41,326 bases of DNA from NCBI RefSeq assembly GCF_030695085.1, contig NZ_JAUYTS010000091.1, forward strand, positions 1-41,326. The letters run 5' to 3'. Source of the DNA: Falsiroseomonas sp. GTDB taxonomy: Bacteria; Pseudomonadota; Alphaproteobacteria; Acetobacterales; Acetobacteraceae. Below the pieces are notes generated by a model. The model saw nothing but the letters and a program-made list of their open reading frames with translations. It did no database searches and was not told the DNA's origin. The first letter of the stretch is position 1. Each line of letters starts with the position of its first letter. Positions 1 to 8,638 of the stretch are shown in pieces. The position numbers and the translations under genes are program-made.

Positions 1-2202
1 ATGGCGCTGCTGCGCCTGCGCGCCACGCCGCCCGCCGAACGGCGCCTGGCCATCCTGCTGCCGGACTATCCCGGCGCGGGTGGCCGCACCGGCTATGCGG
101 TGGGGCTCGACGTGCCGTCCAGCGTGCTGGCGCTGCTCGAGGATCTGCGCGCGGCCGGATACACGCTGAGCGATCCGCCGGCCACGCCGCGCGCCCTGCT
201 CGACGCGCTGGCCATGCCCGCCGCAAGCTGGCCGGTCGCTGACTACCTGGCGCAGGGTGGCACAGCCGATGAAGCCTGGGGCGAACCAGATCAGGACCCG
301 GGCGTAGCCGATGGCGCCTTCCACTTCCGCGCCATCACATTCGGAAACATCCTGTTGGCCGTGGCGCCGGACCGTGGCCGCGCCAGCGACCGCCGCGCCA
401 CCTATCACGACCCTGCCCTGCCGCCGCGCCACGCGCTGCGCGCCTTCGGCCTCTGGCTGCGGCACGCACGCGACGTGCATGCGCTGGTCCATATGGGCGC
501 GCATGGCACGCTGGAATGGCTGCCGGGCAAGGCCGTGGCGCTGACCGTCGCTTGCTTCCCCGAACAGGTGCTCGGCGCGCTGCCGGTGATCTATCCCTTC
601 CTGGTCAGCAATCCAGGCGAGGCCGCACAGGCCAAGCGACGCATCGCGGCGGTGACGCTCGGCCATCTGCCGCCGCCGCTGACCACGCCCGGCCTGGCGC
701 CGGAGCTGCAGGACCTCGACCGCCTGCTCGATGAATTCGCCGCCGCGGACGGCATGGACCGCCGCCGCCGCGAGCGTCTGGCGCAGCTCATCCAGCAGGC
801 GGCGGAATCCGTGCCCACTTTGCCCGCTTTGCCCGCCGATCCGGATGACCGGCTGCGCGCGCTGGATGCCTGGATCTGCGACGTGAAGGAGCTCGCCATC
901 CAGGACGGCCAGCACATCTACGGCCGCGCCGCGCCCGGTGCCGATGCCGAGCGCACCGCCTGCGCCGCCTCGGAACGCGCCGGGCTGCTGGCGGCACTGG
1001 ATGCGCGCCACGTCCCGCCCGGCCCCGCCGGCGCGCCGTCGCGCGGGCGGCGGGACGTGATGCCCACCGGCCGCAACCTGACCGCCACCGACCCGCGCGG
1101 CCTGCCCACCCCCACCGCCATGGAGCTCGGCCGGCTGGCGGCGGCGGAGGCGCTGCGGCTTTATGCGCAGGAACAGGGCGAGGCGCCGCGCCGGCTGGTG
1201 CTGGACCTCTGGGGCAGCGCCACGCTGCGCACGGGTGGGGAGGAGATCGCCCAGGGCCTGGCGCTGCTGGGCTGCGTGCCGGTCTGGGACCGGGCGACGG
1301 GCCGCGTCACGGGGGTGGAAGTGCAGCCGCCGGCGGTGCTGGGGCGCCCGCGCGTCGATGTCACCTGGCGCATCTCCGGCCTGTTTCGCGACCTGTTCCC
1401 GGCGCAGATCGCGCTGCTGGATGCCGCCGTGCGCGCCGTGGCCGCGCGCGACGAGACGGCGGAGGAAAACCCGCTGGCCGAGGCGCGCCTCGCCGGCCAA
1501 TCCCTGGCCCGCATCTTCGGCGCGCCCCCCGGCGCCTATGGCGCGGGGCTGGAGGATGCGCTGGCCAGCGGCAGCTGGACGGCGCGGGAGGAGCTGGGCC
1601 GCGCCTATCTCGCCGGCGCCTCGCATCGCTATGGCGGCACGGCTGGCGAGGCGACGCCCGATGCGGGATTCGGCGCGCGGGTCGCCACCGCCGATGCGCT
1701 CCTGCATCCCGGCGACGATCCGGGGCGGGATTTGCTGCAGGGCGGCGCAGATGTGGCGCATCTCGGCGGTTTTTCTGCCGCCGCAGCCATGCTCGGCGCC
1801 TCGCCCAGCCTCATCACGCTGGACACCACCGACCCCGCCCGGCCGCGCGCCCGCACGCTCGATGCCGCGCTGCGCCGGCTGGTGATGGGCCGCGCGGTGG
1901 ACCCCCGCTTCCTGGCGGGGCAGATGCGCCACGGGCCGCGCGGCGCCTCCGAACTGGCGGAGACGGTGGACCGGCTGGTGGCTTTTGCGGAAACCACCAG
2001 CGCGGTGGACGGCGCGCTGCTGGACCGCGTGCATGCGGCCTATGTGCAGGACGCGGCGGTGCGCGACTTCCTCCGCCGCGAGAATCCGGCGGCCGCGCGG
2101 GCCATCGCGCTGCGGCTCGGCGATGCGCTGCGGCGCGGCTTGTGGCACCCGCGAGGCAACGCGATCCCTGCCGAGCTGGCGCTGCTGATGGAGCCCGGCT
2201 GA
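1..2202 (+). CDS. cobN: Cobaltochelatase subunit CobN, C-terminal part (5' end outside window)
   Basis: CobN is the large ATP-dependent subunit that, with CobS and CobT chelatase subunits, inserts cobalt into hydrogenobyrinic acid a,c-diamide in the cytoplasm. The 733 visible residues match the middle and C-terminus of the family, which usually exceeds 1,100 residues. Recognisable blocks are GRTGYAVGLD near residue 29, HMGAHGTLEWLPGK near 165, a DVKELAIQDGQHIYGR segment near 295, and GRNLTATDPRGLPTP near 357. The ATG at position 1 is an internal Met, because the preceding conserved third of CobN is missing. The stop overlaps the cobG start by one base, so cobN leads a cobN-G-H-I-J run. Identity is confident; the gene is cut by the window edge. 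Confidence 0.96.
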   Translation: MALLRLRATPPAERRLAILLPDYPGAGGRTGYAVGLDVPSSVLALLEDLRAAGYTLSDPPATPRALLDALAMPAASWPVADYLAQGGTADEAWGEPDQDPGVADGAFHFRAITFGNILLAVAPDRGRASDRRATYHDPALPPRHALRAFGLWLRHARDVHALVHMGAHGTLEWLPGKAVALTVACFPEQVLGALPVIYPFLVSNPGEAAQAKRRIAAVTLGHLPPPLTTPGLAPELQDLDRLLDEFAAADGMDRRRRERLAQLIQQAAESVPTLPALPADPDDRLRALDAWICDVKELAIQDGQHIYGRAAPGADAERTACAASERAGLLAALDARHVPPGPAGAPSRGRRDVMPTGRNLTATDPRGLPTPTAMELGRLAAAEALRLYAQEQGEAPRRLVLDLWGSATLRTGGEEIAQGLALLGCVPVWDRATGRVTGVEVQPPAVLGRPRVDVTWRISGLFRDLFPAQIALLDAAVRAVAARDETAEENPLAEARLAGQSLARIFGAPPGAYGAGLEDALASGSWTAREELGRAYLAGASHRYGGTAGEATPDAGFGARVATADALLHPGDDPGRDLLQGGADVAHLGGFSAAAAMLGASPSLITLDTTDPARPRARTLDAALRRLVMGRAVDPRFLAGQMRHGPRGASELAETVDRLVAFAETTSAVDGALLDRVHAAYVQDAAVRDFLRRENPAAARAIALRLGDALRRGLWHPRGNAIPAELALLMEPG

Positions 2203-3335
2203 TGCGCCGCGGCGCCTGCCCGAGCCTCGCGGCCCCGATGCAGACCGGCGACGGGCTGCTGGCCCGGCTGCCGCCCGCCACCATGCCGCCCGCGGACTGG
2301 GTGGCGCTGGCGCGGGCGGCGCAACAGGCGGGCAACGGGCTGCTCGACATCACCGCCCGCGGCAGCGTGCAGATCCGCGGGCTGCGCGCCGAAACGCTGG
2401 ACCTCGCGGAGAGCCTGGTGCCCTCGGACTGGCCGCGCGGCGCGCTGGTGATGACCTCGCCGCTGGCGGGCGATGCCCCCGATGAGGTGGCGGACCCGCG
2501 CCCGCTGGCCCGGCGCATTGCGGCCGCCGCGCCACTCGGCCTGCCGCCCAAGGCGACCGTGCTGGTGGATGGCGGCGGCGCGCTGCATCTGGCCGGCGAG
2601 GCCGCGGATCTGCGGCTGGTGGCACAGCCGGAGGGCTGGCTGCTAGGCTGCGGTGCGGCCTGGCTCGGCCTGGGCGATGCCGAGGCTGCGCTGGCCGCCG
2701 CGCTGCTGCTGCTGGAGGCCATGGCGCGGGAGGACACGCGCGCGCCTTCGGCCGTGGCCCGTGCCGCCGCCGCGCGGCACCTGTCCCCCGCCCCGGCCCC
2801 GCCGGCGGGGACGGCACCGGAAGCCCTCGGCCTGCACGCCCTGCGGGATGGCCTCGCGCTCGGCGTCGGCCTGCCCTTCGGCAGGCTGGAGGCCGCGACG
2901 CTGATCGCCTTCGCCGAAGCCAGCGGCGCACGCGCGCTGCGTGGCGCGCCGGGCCGCGTGCTGCTGGCGCTCGGCGTGCCGAACCCTGCCGGGCTGCGCC
3001 ACAAGGCCGCCACGCTCGGCCTGATCACCCAGCCGGACGACGCACGCGGCCGCGTCGCCGCCTGCACCGGCGCGCCCGCCTGCGCCTCCGCGCTGCTGGA
3101 TACGCGTGCACTCGCCGCCATGCTGGCGCCGCTGGTTCCACCGGGCGCCCTGCTGCATGTCTCGGGCTGCGCCAAGGGCTGCGCGCATCCGCGCCCGGCC
3201 CGGCTCACCCTGGTCGGCACGCCGCAGGGGCTGGGCTTGATCCGGCGCGGGCGGGCGGGCGACACGGTGGCGCAGCACCTTCACACCCAGGAAGCACGCG
3301 CCAGTCTGGCGCGGGAGTTTGCCGCCGATGCATGA
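2202..3335 (+). CDS. cobG: Precorrin-3B synthase CobG
   Basis: CobG is the oxygen-dependent monooxygenase that converts precorrin-3A to precorrin-3B, setting up ring contraction in the aerobic B12 pathway. The 377-residue product belongs to the nitrite/sulfite-reductase-like fold. The N-terminus carries RRGACPSL and PMQTGDGLLARL, and a TARGSVQIRGL strand follows. Towards the C-terminus are ACTGAPAC (C-x5-C) and SGCAKGCAHP (C-x3-C), the expected four ligands of a 4Fe-4S cluster. I chose the ATG at 2202 because it overlaps the cobN stop and restores the family N-terminus; an upstream in-frame start would lie inside cobN. It is shorter than P. denitrificans CobG (about 460 residues). Its presence marks the pathway as aerobic. 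Confidence 0.92.
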   Translation: MRRGACPSLAAPMQTGDGLLARLPPATMPPADWVALARAAQQAGNGLLDITARGSVQIRGLRAETLDLAESLVPSDWPRGALVMTSPLAGDAPDEVADPRPLARRIAAAAPLGLPPKATVLVDGGGALHLAGEAADLRLVAQPEGWLLGCGAAWLGLGDAEAALAAALLLLEAMAREDTRAPSAVARAAAARHLSPAPAPPAGTAPEALGLHALRDGLALGVGLPFGRLEAATLIAFAEASGARALRGAPGRVLLALGVPNPAGLRHKAATLGLITQPDDARGRVAACTGAPACASALLDTRALAAMLAPLVPPGALLHVSGCAKGCAHPRPARLTLVGTPQGLGLIRRGRAGDTVAQHLHTQEARASLAREFAADA

Positions 3336-3954
3336 CTATATCCGCGACGGGGCCGCGATCTACGCACGCTCCTTCGCCATCATCCGGGCCGAGGCGGACC
3401 TCGCGCGCTTCTCGGCGGAGGAGGAGGAGGTGGCGGTGCGGATGATCCATGCCTGCGGGCTGGTCGAGGCCGCTTCGCATTTCGCCTTCGCGCCAGGTTT
3501 CGTCGCCGCCGGCCGCGCCGCGCTGCGGGCCGGCGCGCCGATCCTGTGCGATGCGGAGATGGTGGCACGCGGCGTCTCCCGCGCACGCCTGCCCGCGGAC
3601 AACCAGGTGATCTGCACGCTGCGCGACCCGCGCGTGCCGGAGATGGCGGCGGCGATCGGCAACACCCGCTCCGTCGCCGCCATGGCGCTGTGGGGCGAGC
3701 ATCTGGCCGGCAGCGTCGTCGTCATCGGCAACGCGCCAACCGCGCTGTTTCATTTGCTCGACATGCTGTCGGACGGCGCGCCGCGACCCGCCGCGATCAT
3801 CGGCATGCCGGTTGGGTTTGTCGGCGCGGCGGAGTCGAAGGAGGCGCTGATGGAAGCGCCGCTCGGCATTCCCTGGGCCGTGGTGCGCGGCCGGATGGGT
3901 GGCAGCGCCATGGCGGCGGCCGCGCTCAATGCGCTGGCGAGGGTCGGGCTGTGA
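3328..3954 (+). CDS. cobH: Precorrin-8X methylmutase CobH
   Basis: CobH moves the C11 methyl group to C12, turning precorrin-8X into hydrogenobyrinic acid. The 208-residue product matches the family length (about 210). The catalytic His is at residue 41 in the MIHACG motif, equivalent to His43 of the P. denitrificans enzyme. The conserved MPVGFVGAAESKEAL block lies at about residue 160 and a GGSAMAAAALN tail ends the protein. The ATG at 3328 overlaps the end of cobG by 8 nt; a TTG nine bases upstream is possible but less likely. The stop overlaps the GTG of cobI. Confident assignment. Confidence 0.95.
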   Translation: MHDYIRDGAAIYARSFAIIRAEADLARFSAEEEEVAVRMIHACGLVEAASHFAFAPGFVAAGRAALRAGAPILCDAEMVARGVSRARLPADNQVICTLRDPRVPEMAAAIGNTRSVAAMALWGEHLAGSVVVIGNAPTALFHLLDMLSDGAPRPAAIIGMPVGFVGAAESKEALMEAPLGIPWAVVRGRMGGSAMAAAALNALARVGL

Positions 3955-4670
3955 CGGGGCGGCTTTATGGGCTGGGCATCGGCCCGGGCGACCCGGAATT
4001 GCTGACGCTCAAGGCGGCGCGGCTGCTCGATGCCGTGCCGGTCGTCGCCTATTTCGCGAAGCAGGGCCGCGCCAGCCATGCGCGCGCCATCATCGCGGAC
4101 CGGCTGCGGCCGGGCGTGGTCGAACTGCCGCTGCTCTATCCCGTCACCACCGAGATTCCGCGCAGCGACCCGGCCTATCGCGCCGCGCTCGACACCTTCC
4201 ACGACGCGGCCGCCGCCACCATCGCGAGCCACCTGGAAGCGGGCCGCGACGTGGCCGTGGCGAGCGAGGGCGATGCGCTGTTCTACGGCTCCTACATGCA
4301 TCTGCATGTCCGCCTGGCGCATCGCTTCCCGACCGAGGTGGTGCCCGGCATCACCGCCATGTCCGGCGCCTGGGCGCTGGCCGGCCTGCCCATCGCGCAG
4401 GGCGACGATGTGCTGACCGTGCTGCCGGGCACGCTGGAGGAGGATGCGCTGGCCGCACGGCTGGCGGGCACCGAGGCCGCGGTCATCATGAAGCTCGGCC
4501 GCAACCTGCCGCGCGTCCGCGCTGCGCTGGCGCGTGCGGGCCGTCTCGAACAGGCTGTCTATGCCGAGCGCGTCGGCACCCCGGCGCAGCGCGTGCAGCG
4601 GCTGGTGGAACGCGATGCGTCGCCGGCGCCCTATTTCTCGCTGATCCTCGTCCCGGGCTGGGCGCAATGA
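3951..4670 (+). CDS. cobI: Precorrin-2 C20-methyltransferase CobI
   Basis: CobI uses S-adenosylmethionine to methylate precorrin-2 at C20, giving precorrin-3A, the CobG substrate. The 239-residue product is a standard tetrapyrrole methylase. It has GLGIGPGDPELLTLKA at the N-terminus, SEGDALFYGSYMHL near residue 103, VVPGITAMSGA near residue 130 and a C-terminal YFSLILVPGW strand. The start is GTG inside the overlap GTGA with the cobH stop, which suggests translational coupling. It has a second overlap (ATGA) with cobJ. Length agrees with the P. denitrificans enzyme (about 245). Confidence 0.95.
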   Translation: MTGRLYGLGIGPGDPELLTLKAARLLDAVPVVAYFAKQGRASHARAIIADRLRPGVVELPLLYPVTTEIPRSDPAYRAALDTFHDAAAATIASHLEAGRDVAVASEGDALFYGSYMHLHVRLAHRFPTEVVPGITAMSGAWALAGLPIAQGDDVLTVLPGTLEEDALAARLAGTEAAVIMKLGRNLPRVRAALARAGRLEQAVYAERVGTPAQRVQRLVERDASPAPYFSLILVPGWAQ

Positions 4671-5422
4671 CGGGCCGTCTGGATGTCGTCGGCATCGGTC
4701 CCGGCGATGCCGCGCTGATCACCCCCGCCGCGACCGCGGCGCTGGCGGCGGCGGAGGCGCTGTATGGCTACGGCCCCTATCTCGCCCGCGTCCCCGAACG
4801 TCCAGGCCAGCAGCGCCACCCCACCGACAACCGCGAGGAGATGGACCGCGCCGCCGCCGCGCTGGATTCCGCCGCCACCGGGGCGCGCGTGGCCATGGTC
4901 ACCGGCGGCGATCCCGGAGTCTTCGCCATGGCCGCCGCGGTCTGCGAAGCCATCGAGCACGGCCGGCCGGCATGGCGCGCGGTGGAGCTCGCCGTCCATC
5001 CCGGCATTACCGCAATGCTGGCCCTGGCCGCAAAGGCCGGCGCGCCGCTCGGGCATGATTTCTGCGCCATCTCGCTGTCGGACAACCTGAAGCCCTGGCC
5101 AGTGGTGGAGCAGCGGCTGGCGGCGGCGGCGGGGGCGGGTTTTGCGATCGCGCTGTACAACCCGATCAGTCGTGCCCGGCCCTGGCAGCTCGGCGCCGCC
5201 TTCGCCTGCCTGGCGCAGCACCTGCCGCCGGAAACCCCGGTGATCTTTGGCCACGCCGTGGCGCGGGCGGCGGAGCAGGTGGTGATCGTGCCGCTGGCCG
5301 AGGCTGCCGCGCAGCCCGCCAGCATGGCGAGCTGCATCATCATCGGCACGCTGCACACCCGCATCGTGCCCCGGCCCGGCCTGCCGCCGCTGGCCTATAC
5401 CGCGCGGCGGCTCAGCGCATGA
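4667..5422 (+). CDS. cobJ: Precorrin-3B C17-methyltransferase CobJ
   Basis: CobJ methylates precorrin-3B at C17 and drives ring contraction to precorrin-4. The 251-residue protein has the methylase signature VVGIGPGDAALITPAA at the start. It continues with a GYGPYLARVP block, MVTGGDPGVFAMAAAV near residue 82, VHPGITAMLALAAKAGAPLGHDFCAISLSD near residue 110, and YNPISRARPWQL, all characteristic of CobJ/CbiH. The ATG lies in an ATGA overlap with the cobI stop. It is the last forward gene of this unit. Downstream are strong hairpins and the convergent cobK gene. Confidence 0.95.
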   Translation: MTGRLDVVGIGPGDAALITPAATAALAAAEALYGYGPYLARVPERPGQQRHPTDNREEMDRAAAALDSAATGARVAMVTGGDPGVFAMAAAVCEAIEHGRPAWRAVELAVHPGITAMLALAAKAGAPLGHDFCAISLSDNLKPWPVVEQRLAAAAGAGFAIALYNPISRARPWQLGAAFACLAQHLPPETPVIFGHAVARAAEQVVIVPLAEAAAQPASMASCIIIGTLHTRIVPRPGLPPLAYTARRLSA

Positions 5423-5566
5423 TCGAGCCAGTCGAGCGCCGGGCGGCCGCGTCCGCGGCCTTGGCTTGCCGGATTTCCAGCGGGCCGCCTTCGCGGCCTC
5501 GCACGCCTAGGGCGTGCGCAGGTCAGCGCCTAGGACCGTTGGCATGATCCAGCCAGTCGAGCGCCG
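5418..5566. repeat. 24-bp direct repeat carrying a second copy of the cobK 3' end
   Basis: Positions 5418-5441 and 5543-5566 are the same 24-bp sequence with one mismatch (G at 5425, C at 5550), 125 bp apart. The right copy encodes ALDWLDHA near the end of CobK on the reverse strand. Read on the same strand, the left copy encodes ALDWLDHA again and would run on in frame through the cobJ 3' end to a TAG. The 101 bp between the copies contain three GC-rich hairpins. This looks like a partial duplication, or insertion of a small palindromic element, at the original cobK 3' end. The mechanism is inference. Confidence 0.75.
5445..5518. terminator. Cluster of three GC-rich hairpins between convergent cobJ and cobK
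   Basis: Three perfect inverted repeats follow one another. GGCCGCG/CGCGGCC lies at 5445-5460 with a 2-nt loop. GGCCGC/GCGGCC lies at 5483-5498 with a CTTC loop. The third is an 8-bp stem, CGCACGCC/GGCGTGCG, at 5500-5518 with a TAG loop. They sit exactly between converging genes, where a bidirectional terminator is expected. No U-tract follows, so intrinsic termination would be weak; they could instead protect 3' ends or be part of a mobile palindromic repeat. Confidence 0.5.
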
Positions 5567-6278
5567 CCTCCACCGTCGTAACCCGCGGCGCCTCCGGCAG
5601 GGCCGGGCGGTCCAGCAGGAACACCGGCAGGCGGCGGGCGCGGGCGGCGACCAGCTTGGCGAAGCTCGCCGTGCCGCCGCTGTTCTTGCAGACGATCGCC
5701 TCGATGCCATGCGCGTGCAGCAGGGCTTCCTCATCCGCCAGGGTGAAGGGGCCGCGGGCGGTCAGGCAGGTCACCTCCGGCATGGGCGGCGGCGGCGTGA
5801 TGGGGTCGACGCTGCGGATCAGGTAGCGGTGCTGCGGGGCCGCGGCAAAACCCGCCACCTCCTGCCGTCCCAGCGCCAGGAAGACCCGGCGCGGCGCGGG
5901 GCCGAGGGCGGCGCAGGCCGCCGCGACATCGGCCACAGGTCGCCAGTCATCGCCGGGCTCGGCCAGCCAGGCCGGGCGGTGCAGCACCAGCAGGGGCACG
6001 CCGGCGCGGCGCGCGGCCAGCGCGGCATTGGCGGAGATGCGCGCGGCATAGGGATGCGTCGCATCCAGCAGCGCGGTGACGCGATGCGCGCGCAGATAGG
6101 CCTCCAGCCCCTCCGCCCCGCCAAAGCCGCCGCTGCGCACCGGCACCGGCATGGCGACCGGGTTCAGCGTGCGGCCGGCGAGCGACAAGGTGACCGTGAG
6201 ATCGGTGCGCGCCGCCAGCCGCAGGGCCAGCGCGCGCGCCTCGGTCGTGCCGCCCAGCAGCAGAAGGTGTGGTCGCAT
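5523..6278 (-). CDS. cobK: Precorrin-6A reductase CobK
   Basis: CobK is the NADPH-dependent reductase making precorrin-6B from precorrin-6A. The 251-residue product has LLLLGGTTEARALA at the N-terminus, LDATHPYAARISANA near residue 70, a GRQEVAGF segment near 145 and CKNSGGTASFAKLVAARA near 205, all typical of CobK/CbiJ. It is on the opposite strand to its neighbours. Its ATG (reverse complement of 6276-6278) shares two bases with the ATG of cobL, so both genes begin inside the same CATG. The last residues (NGPRR) follow the duplicated ALDWLDHA segment and may be a newer end. Confidence 0.93.
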   Translation of the reverse strand: MRPHLLLLGGTTEARALALRLAARTDLTVTLSLAGRTLNPVAMPVPVRSGGFGGAEGLEAYLRAHRVTALLDATHPYAARISANAALAARRAGVPLLVLHRPAWLAEPGDDWRPVADVAAACAALGPAPRRVFLALGRQEVAGFAAAPQHRYLIRSVDPITPPPPMPEVTCLTARGPFTLADEEALLHAHGIEAIVCKNSGGTASFAKLVAARARRLPVFLLDRPALPEAPRVTTVEAALDWLDHANGPRR

Positions 6279-7497
6279 GGATGAGGCTTCGCGCGGCGCG
6301 CCCTGGTTGTCCATCATCGGCCTCGGCGAGGACGGGCTGGCGGGACTTGGCGAGGCCGCGCGCGCGGCTCTGGCCGGGGCGGGGACGGTGTTCGGCGGCG
6401 CGCGGCATCTCCGGCTGGCGGCCGGCGGCATCACCGGCATGGCGCAGTCCTGGCCCTCGCCCTTCAGCGTGGCGCCGGTGCTGGCGCTGCGCGGGCAGGC
6501 GGTGGCGGTGCTCGCCTCCGGCGATCCGATGTGGCACGGCGTCGGCGCCACCCTGCTGCGCGACATTCCGGCCGGGGAGGCGCGGGTCTTCCCGCAGGCC
6601 TCCGCCGCCAGCCTGGCCGCCACCCGGATGGGCTGGCCGCTGGCGGAGGTGACGGTGCTGTCGCTGCATGCCCGCGATCCGGCGCTGCTGCGCCCGCATC
6701 TGCATCCCGGCGCCCGGCTGATCCTGCTGACCAGCGACGCCGCCCAGCCGGCCGCAATTGCCGCCCTGCTGGCCGCAGAGGGTTTTGCGACCAGCGCGAT
6801 CACGGTGCTGGAGGCGCTGGGCGGGTCGGATGAACGCCTGCGCCATGCCACGGCGGCGGCTTTCGACCTCGACGGCATCCATCCGCTGAACACGCTGGCC
6901 ATCGAGGTCCTGGCCGGGCCGGATGCGCGCTGGCTGCCGCGCGCGCCCGGGCTGCCGGACGACCTGTTCCAGCATGACGGGCAACTGACCAAGCGGGAGG
7001 TGCGGGCCATCACCCTCGCCGCGCTGCGGCCCTTCCCCGGCGCGCTGCTCTGGGATGTCGGTGCCGGTGCCGGGTCGATCGGCATCGAATGGATGCTGGC
7101 GCATCCCGCCTGCCGCGCCATCGGCATCGAGGTGCGGGCGGATCGCGCGGCGCGGGCCGAGGCGAATGCGCGCGCGCTCGGCGTGCCCGGCCTGCGCCTG
7201 GTGTCGGGCGAGGCGCCGGCCGCCTTCGCCGGGCTGCCGCCACCCGATGCGCTGTTCCTCGGCGGCGGTGCCAATGATCCATGCGTGTTCGATGCGGCGC
7301 TGGCGGCGCTGAAACGCGGCGGCGTCTTCGTCGCCAATGCCGTGACGCTGGAGACCGAGGCGCTGCTGCTGGCCCGCCACGCGGCGTTGGGCGGCGAGCT
7401 GCTGCGCATCGGCCTTTCGCGCGCCGTCGCCGTGGGCGGGATGACGGGCTGGCGCCCGGCCATGCCGGTCACCCAATGGGTTTGGCACAAGCCATGA
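6277..7497 (+). CDS. cobL: Precorrin-6B C5,15-methyltransferase (decarboxylating) CobL
   Basis: CobL methylates C5 and C15 of precorrin-6B and decarboxylates the C12 acetate side chain, giving precorrin-8X. The 406-residue protein is the usual fusion of an N-terminal CbiE-type tetrapyrrole methylase ([27 protein letters not shown] near residue 84) and a C-terminal CbiT class I methyltransferase ([16 protein letters not shown], then the SAM-binding [16 protein letters not shown] near residue 257). P. denitrificans CobL has about 413 residues. The ATG at 6277 overlaps the divergent cobK start. The stop overlaps the cobE start as ATGA. Confidence 0.95.
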   Translation: MDEASRGAPWLSIIGLGEDGLAGLGEAARAALAGAGTVFGGARHLRLAAGGITGMAQSWPSPFSVAPVLALRGQAVAVLASGDPMWHGVGATLLRDIPAGEARVFPQASAASLAATRMGWPLAEVTVLSLHARDPALLRPHLHPGARLILLTSDAAQPAAIAALLAAEGFATSAITVLEALGGSDERLRHATAAAFDLDGIHPLNTLAIEVLAGPDARWLPRAPGLPDDLFQHDGQLTKREVRAITLAALRPFPGALLWDVGAGAGSIGIEWMLAHPACRAIGIEVRADRAARAEANARALGVPGLRLVSGEAPAAFAGLPPPDALFLGGGANDPCVFDAALAALKRGGVFVANAVTLETEALLLARHAALGGELLRIGLSRAVAVGGMTGWRPAMPVTQWVWHKP

Positions 7498-7877
7498 TGG
7501 TCGCGGGGCTGGGCTGCCGGCGCGGGGCGCGGGCCGAGGATGTGACGGCGGCCGTTGCCCTGGCGCTGCAAACGGCCGGACGCGCGCCGGCGGAACTGGC
7601 GCGACTGGCCACCAGCGCCAGCAAGGCAGAAGAACCCGGCTTGCGCGCGGCGGCGGCTTCGCTAGGCCTGCAGCTCGATGCCGTGCCACGGCCGGCGCTG
7701 TTGGCCGCCGCGCACGGCTGCCTCAGCCATTCGGCGCGTGTCCTTGCCGAGACGGGCGTGCCCTCGCTCGCCGAGGCGGCGGCGCTGGCCTCCGCCGGGC
7801 CGGGCGCGCGGCTCCTCGGCCCCCGCATTTCGGTGGCCCGCGCCGTCACCTGTGCCCTGGCGGAGACCACCCCATGA
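7494..7877 (+). CDS. cobE: Cobalamin biosynthesis protein CobE (CbiG C-terminal domain family)
   Basis: The 127-residue product corresponds to the C-terminal CbiG domain. It has [15 protein letters not shown] at the start, a [24 protein letters not shown] segment, and the [25 protein letters not shown] region. In the anaerobic pathway CbiG opens the lactone of cobalt-precorrin-5A and releases acetaldehyde; stand-alone CobE in aerobic organisms is less well defined. The gene overlaps cobL upstream and cobM downstream by four bases each, so all three are probably translated together. I take the first of two adjacent ATGs (7494); 7497 is equally possible. Confidence 0.85.
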   Translation: MMVAGLGCRRGARAEDVTAAVALALQTAGRAPAELARLATSASKAEEPGLRAAAASLGLQLDAVPRPALLAAAHGCLSHSARVLAETGVPSLAEAAALASAGPGARLLGPRISVARAVTCALAETTP

Positions 7878-8638
7878 CCGTGCATTTCATCGGCGCCGGG
7901 CCGGGGGCTGCGGATCTGCTGACGCTGCGCGGACGGGACATTTTGGCGCGCTGCCCGGTCTGCCTGTTCGCCGGCTCGATCATCCCGCGCGAGATGCTGG
8001 CCCATTGCCCGCCCGGCGCGCGCCTGGTGGATACCGCGCCGATGAGCCTGGATGAGATCGAGGCCGAATGCGTCGCGGCGCATGCGGCCGGGAAGGATGT
8101 AGCGCGGCTGCATTCCGGCGACCTGTCCATCTATTCCGCCATCGCCGAGCAGACGCGGCGGCTGGAGGCGCACGGCATCCCCGTGACGCTGACCCCCGGC
8201 GTGCCCGCCTTCGCCGCCGCCGCCGCATTGCTGGGGCGGGAGCTGACGGTGCCGGCGCTGGCGCAGTCGGTGGTGCTGACCCGCATGCCCGGCCGCGCCT
8301 CCCCCATGCCCGGCGGCGAGACGCTGGCCGCCTTCGCCGCCACTGGCGCGACGCTGGCCATCCACCTGGCCGTGCCGCAACTGGCGCGCATCGTCGATGA
8401 ACTGACGCCCTTCTACGGCGCGGGCTGCCCCGCCGCCGTGGTGGTGCGCGCAAGCTGGCCGGATGAGCAGGTGTTCCGCGGCACCCTGGCCGATATCGCG
8501 CCGGTGGTGGCCGCCGCGGGGGTGGAGCGCACGGCGCTGATTCTGGTCGGCCCGGCCCTGGCGCCCGAGGGGTTTCGCGAAAGCGCCCTCTACGCGCCCG
8601 ACTATCAGCGGCGGTTTCGCGGGAGGGAGGGGCTGTGA
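7874..8638 (+). CDS. cobM: Precorrin-4 C11-methyltransferase CobM
   Basis: CobM methylates precorrin-4 at C11 to give precorrin-5. The 254-residue protein matches the P. denitrificans length (253). It carries the methylase start [16 protein letters not shown], the CobM-type [28 protein letters not shown] near residue 78, [23 protein letters not shown] near residue 106, and a C-terminal [15 protein letters not shown] overlap with cobE. Its last 34 nt overlap the end of cbiD on the opposite strand. Confidence 0.95.
   Translation: MTVHFIGAGPGAADLLTLRGRDILARCPVCLFAGSIIPREMLAHCPPGARLVDTAPMSLDEIEAECVAAHAAGKDVARLHSGDLSIYSAIAEQTRRLEAHGIPVTLTPGVPAFAAAAALLGRELTVPALAQSVVLTRMPGRASPMPGGETLAAFAATGATLAIHLAVPQLARIVDELTPFYGAGCPAAVVVRASWPDEQVFRGTLADIAPVVAAAGVERTALILVGPALAPEGFRESALYAPDYQRRFRGREGL

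Noticed and set aside
1..3. ATG at the first base as the true cobN start
   Set aside because: The first third of CobN is missing and the sequence begins in mid-domain; the window edge cuts the gene.
1814..3265. Reverse open frame of 483 codons across cobN/cobG
   Set aside because: Low-complexity Ser/Ala/Pro/Arg translation, antisense to two confidently identified genes.
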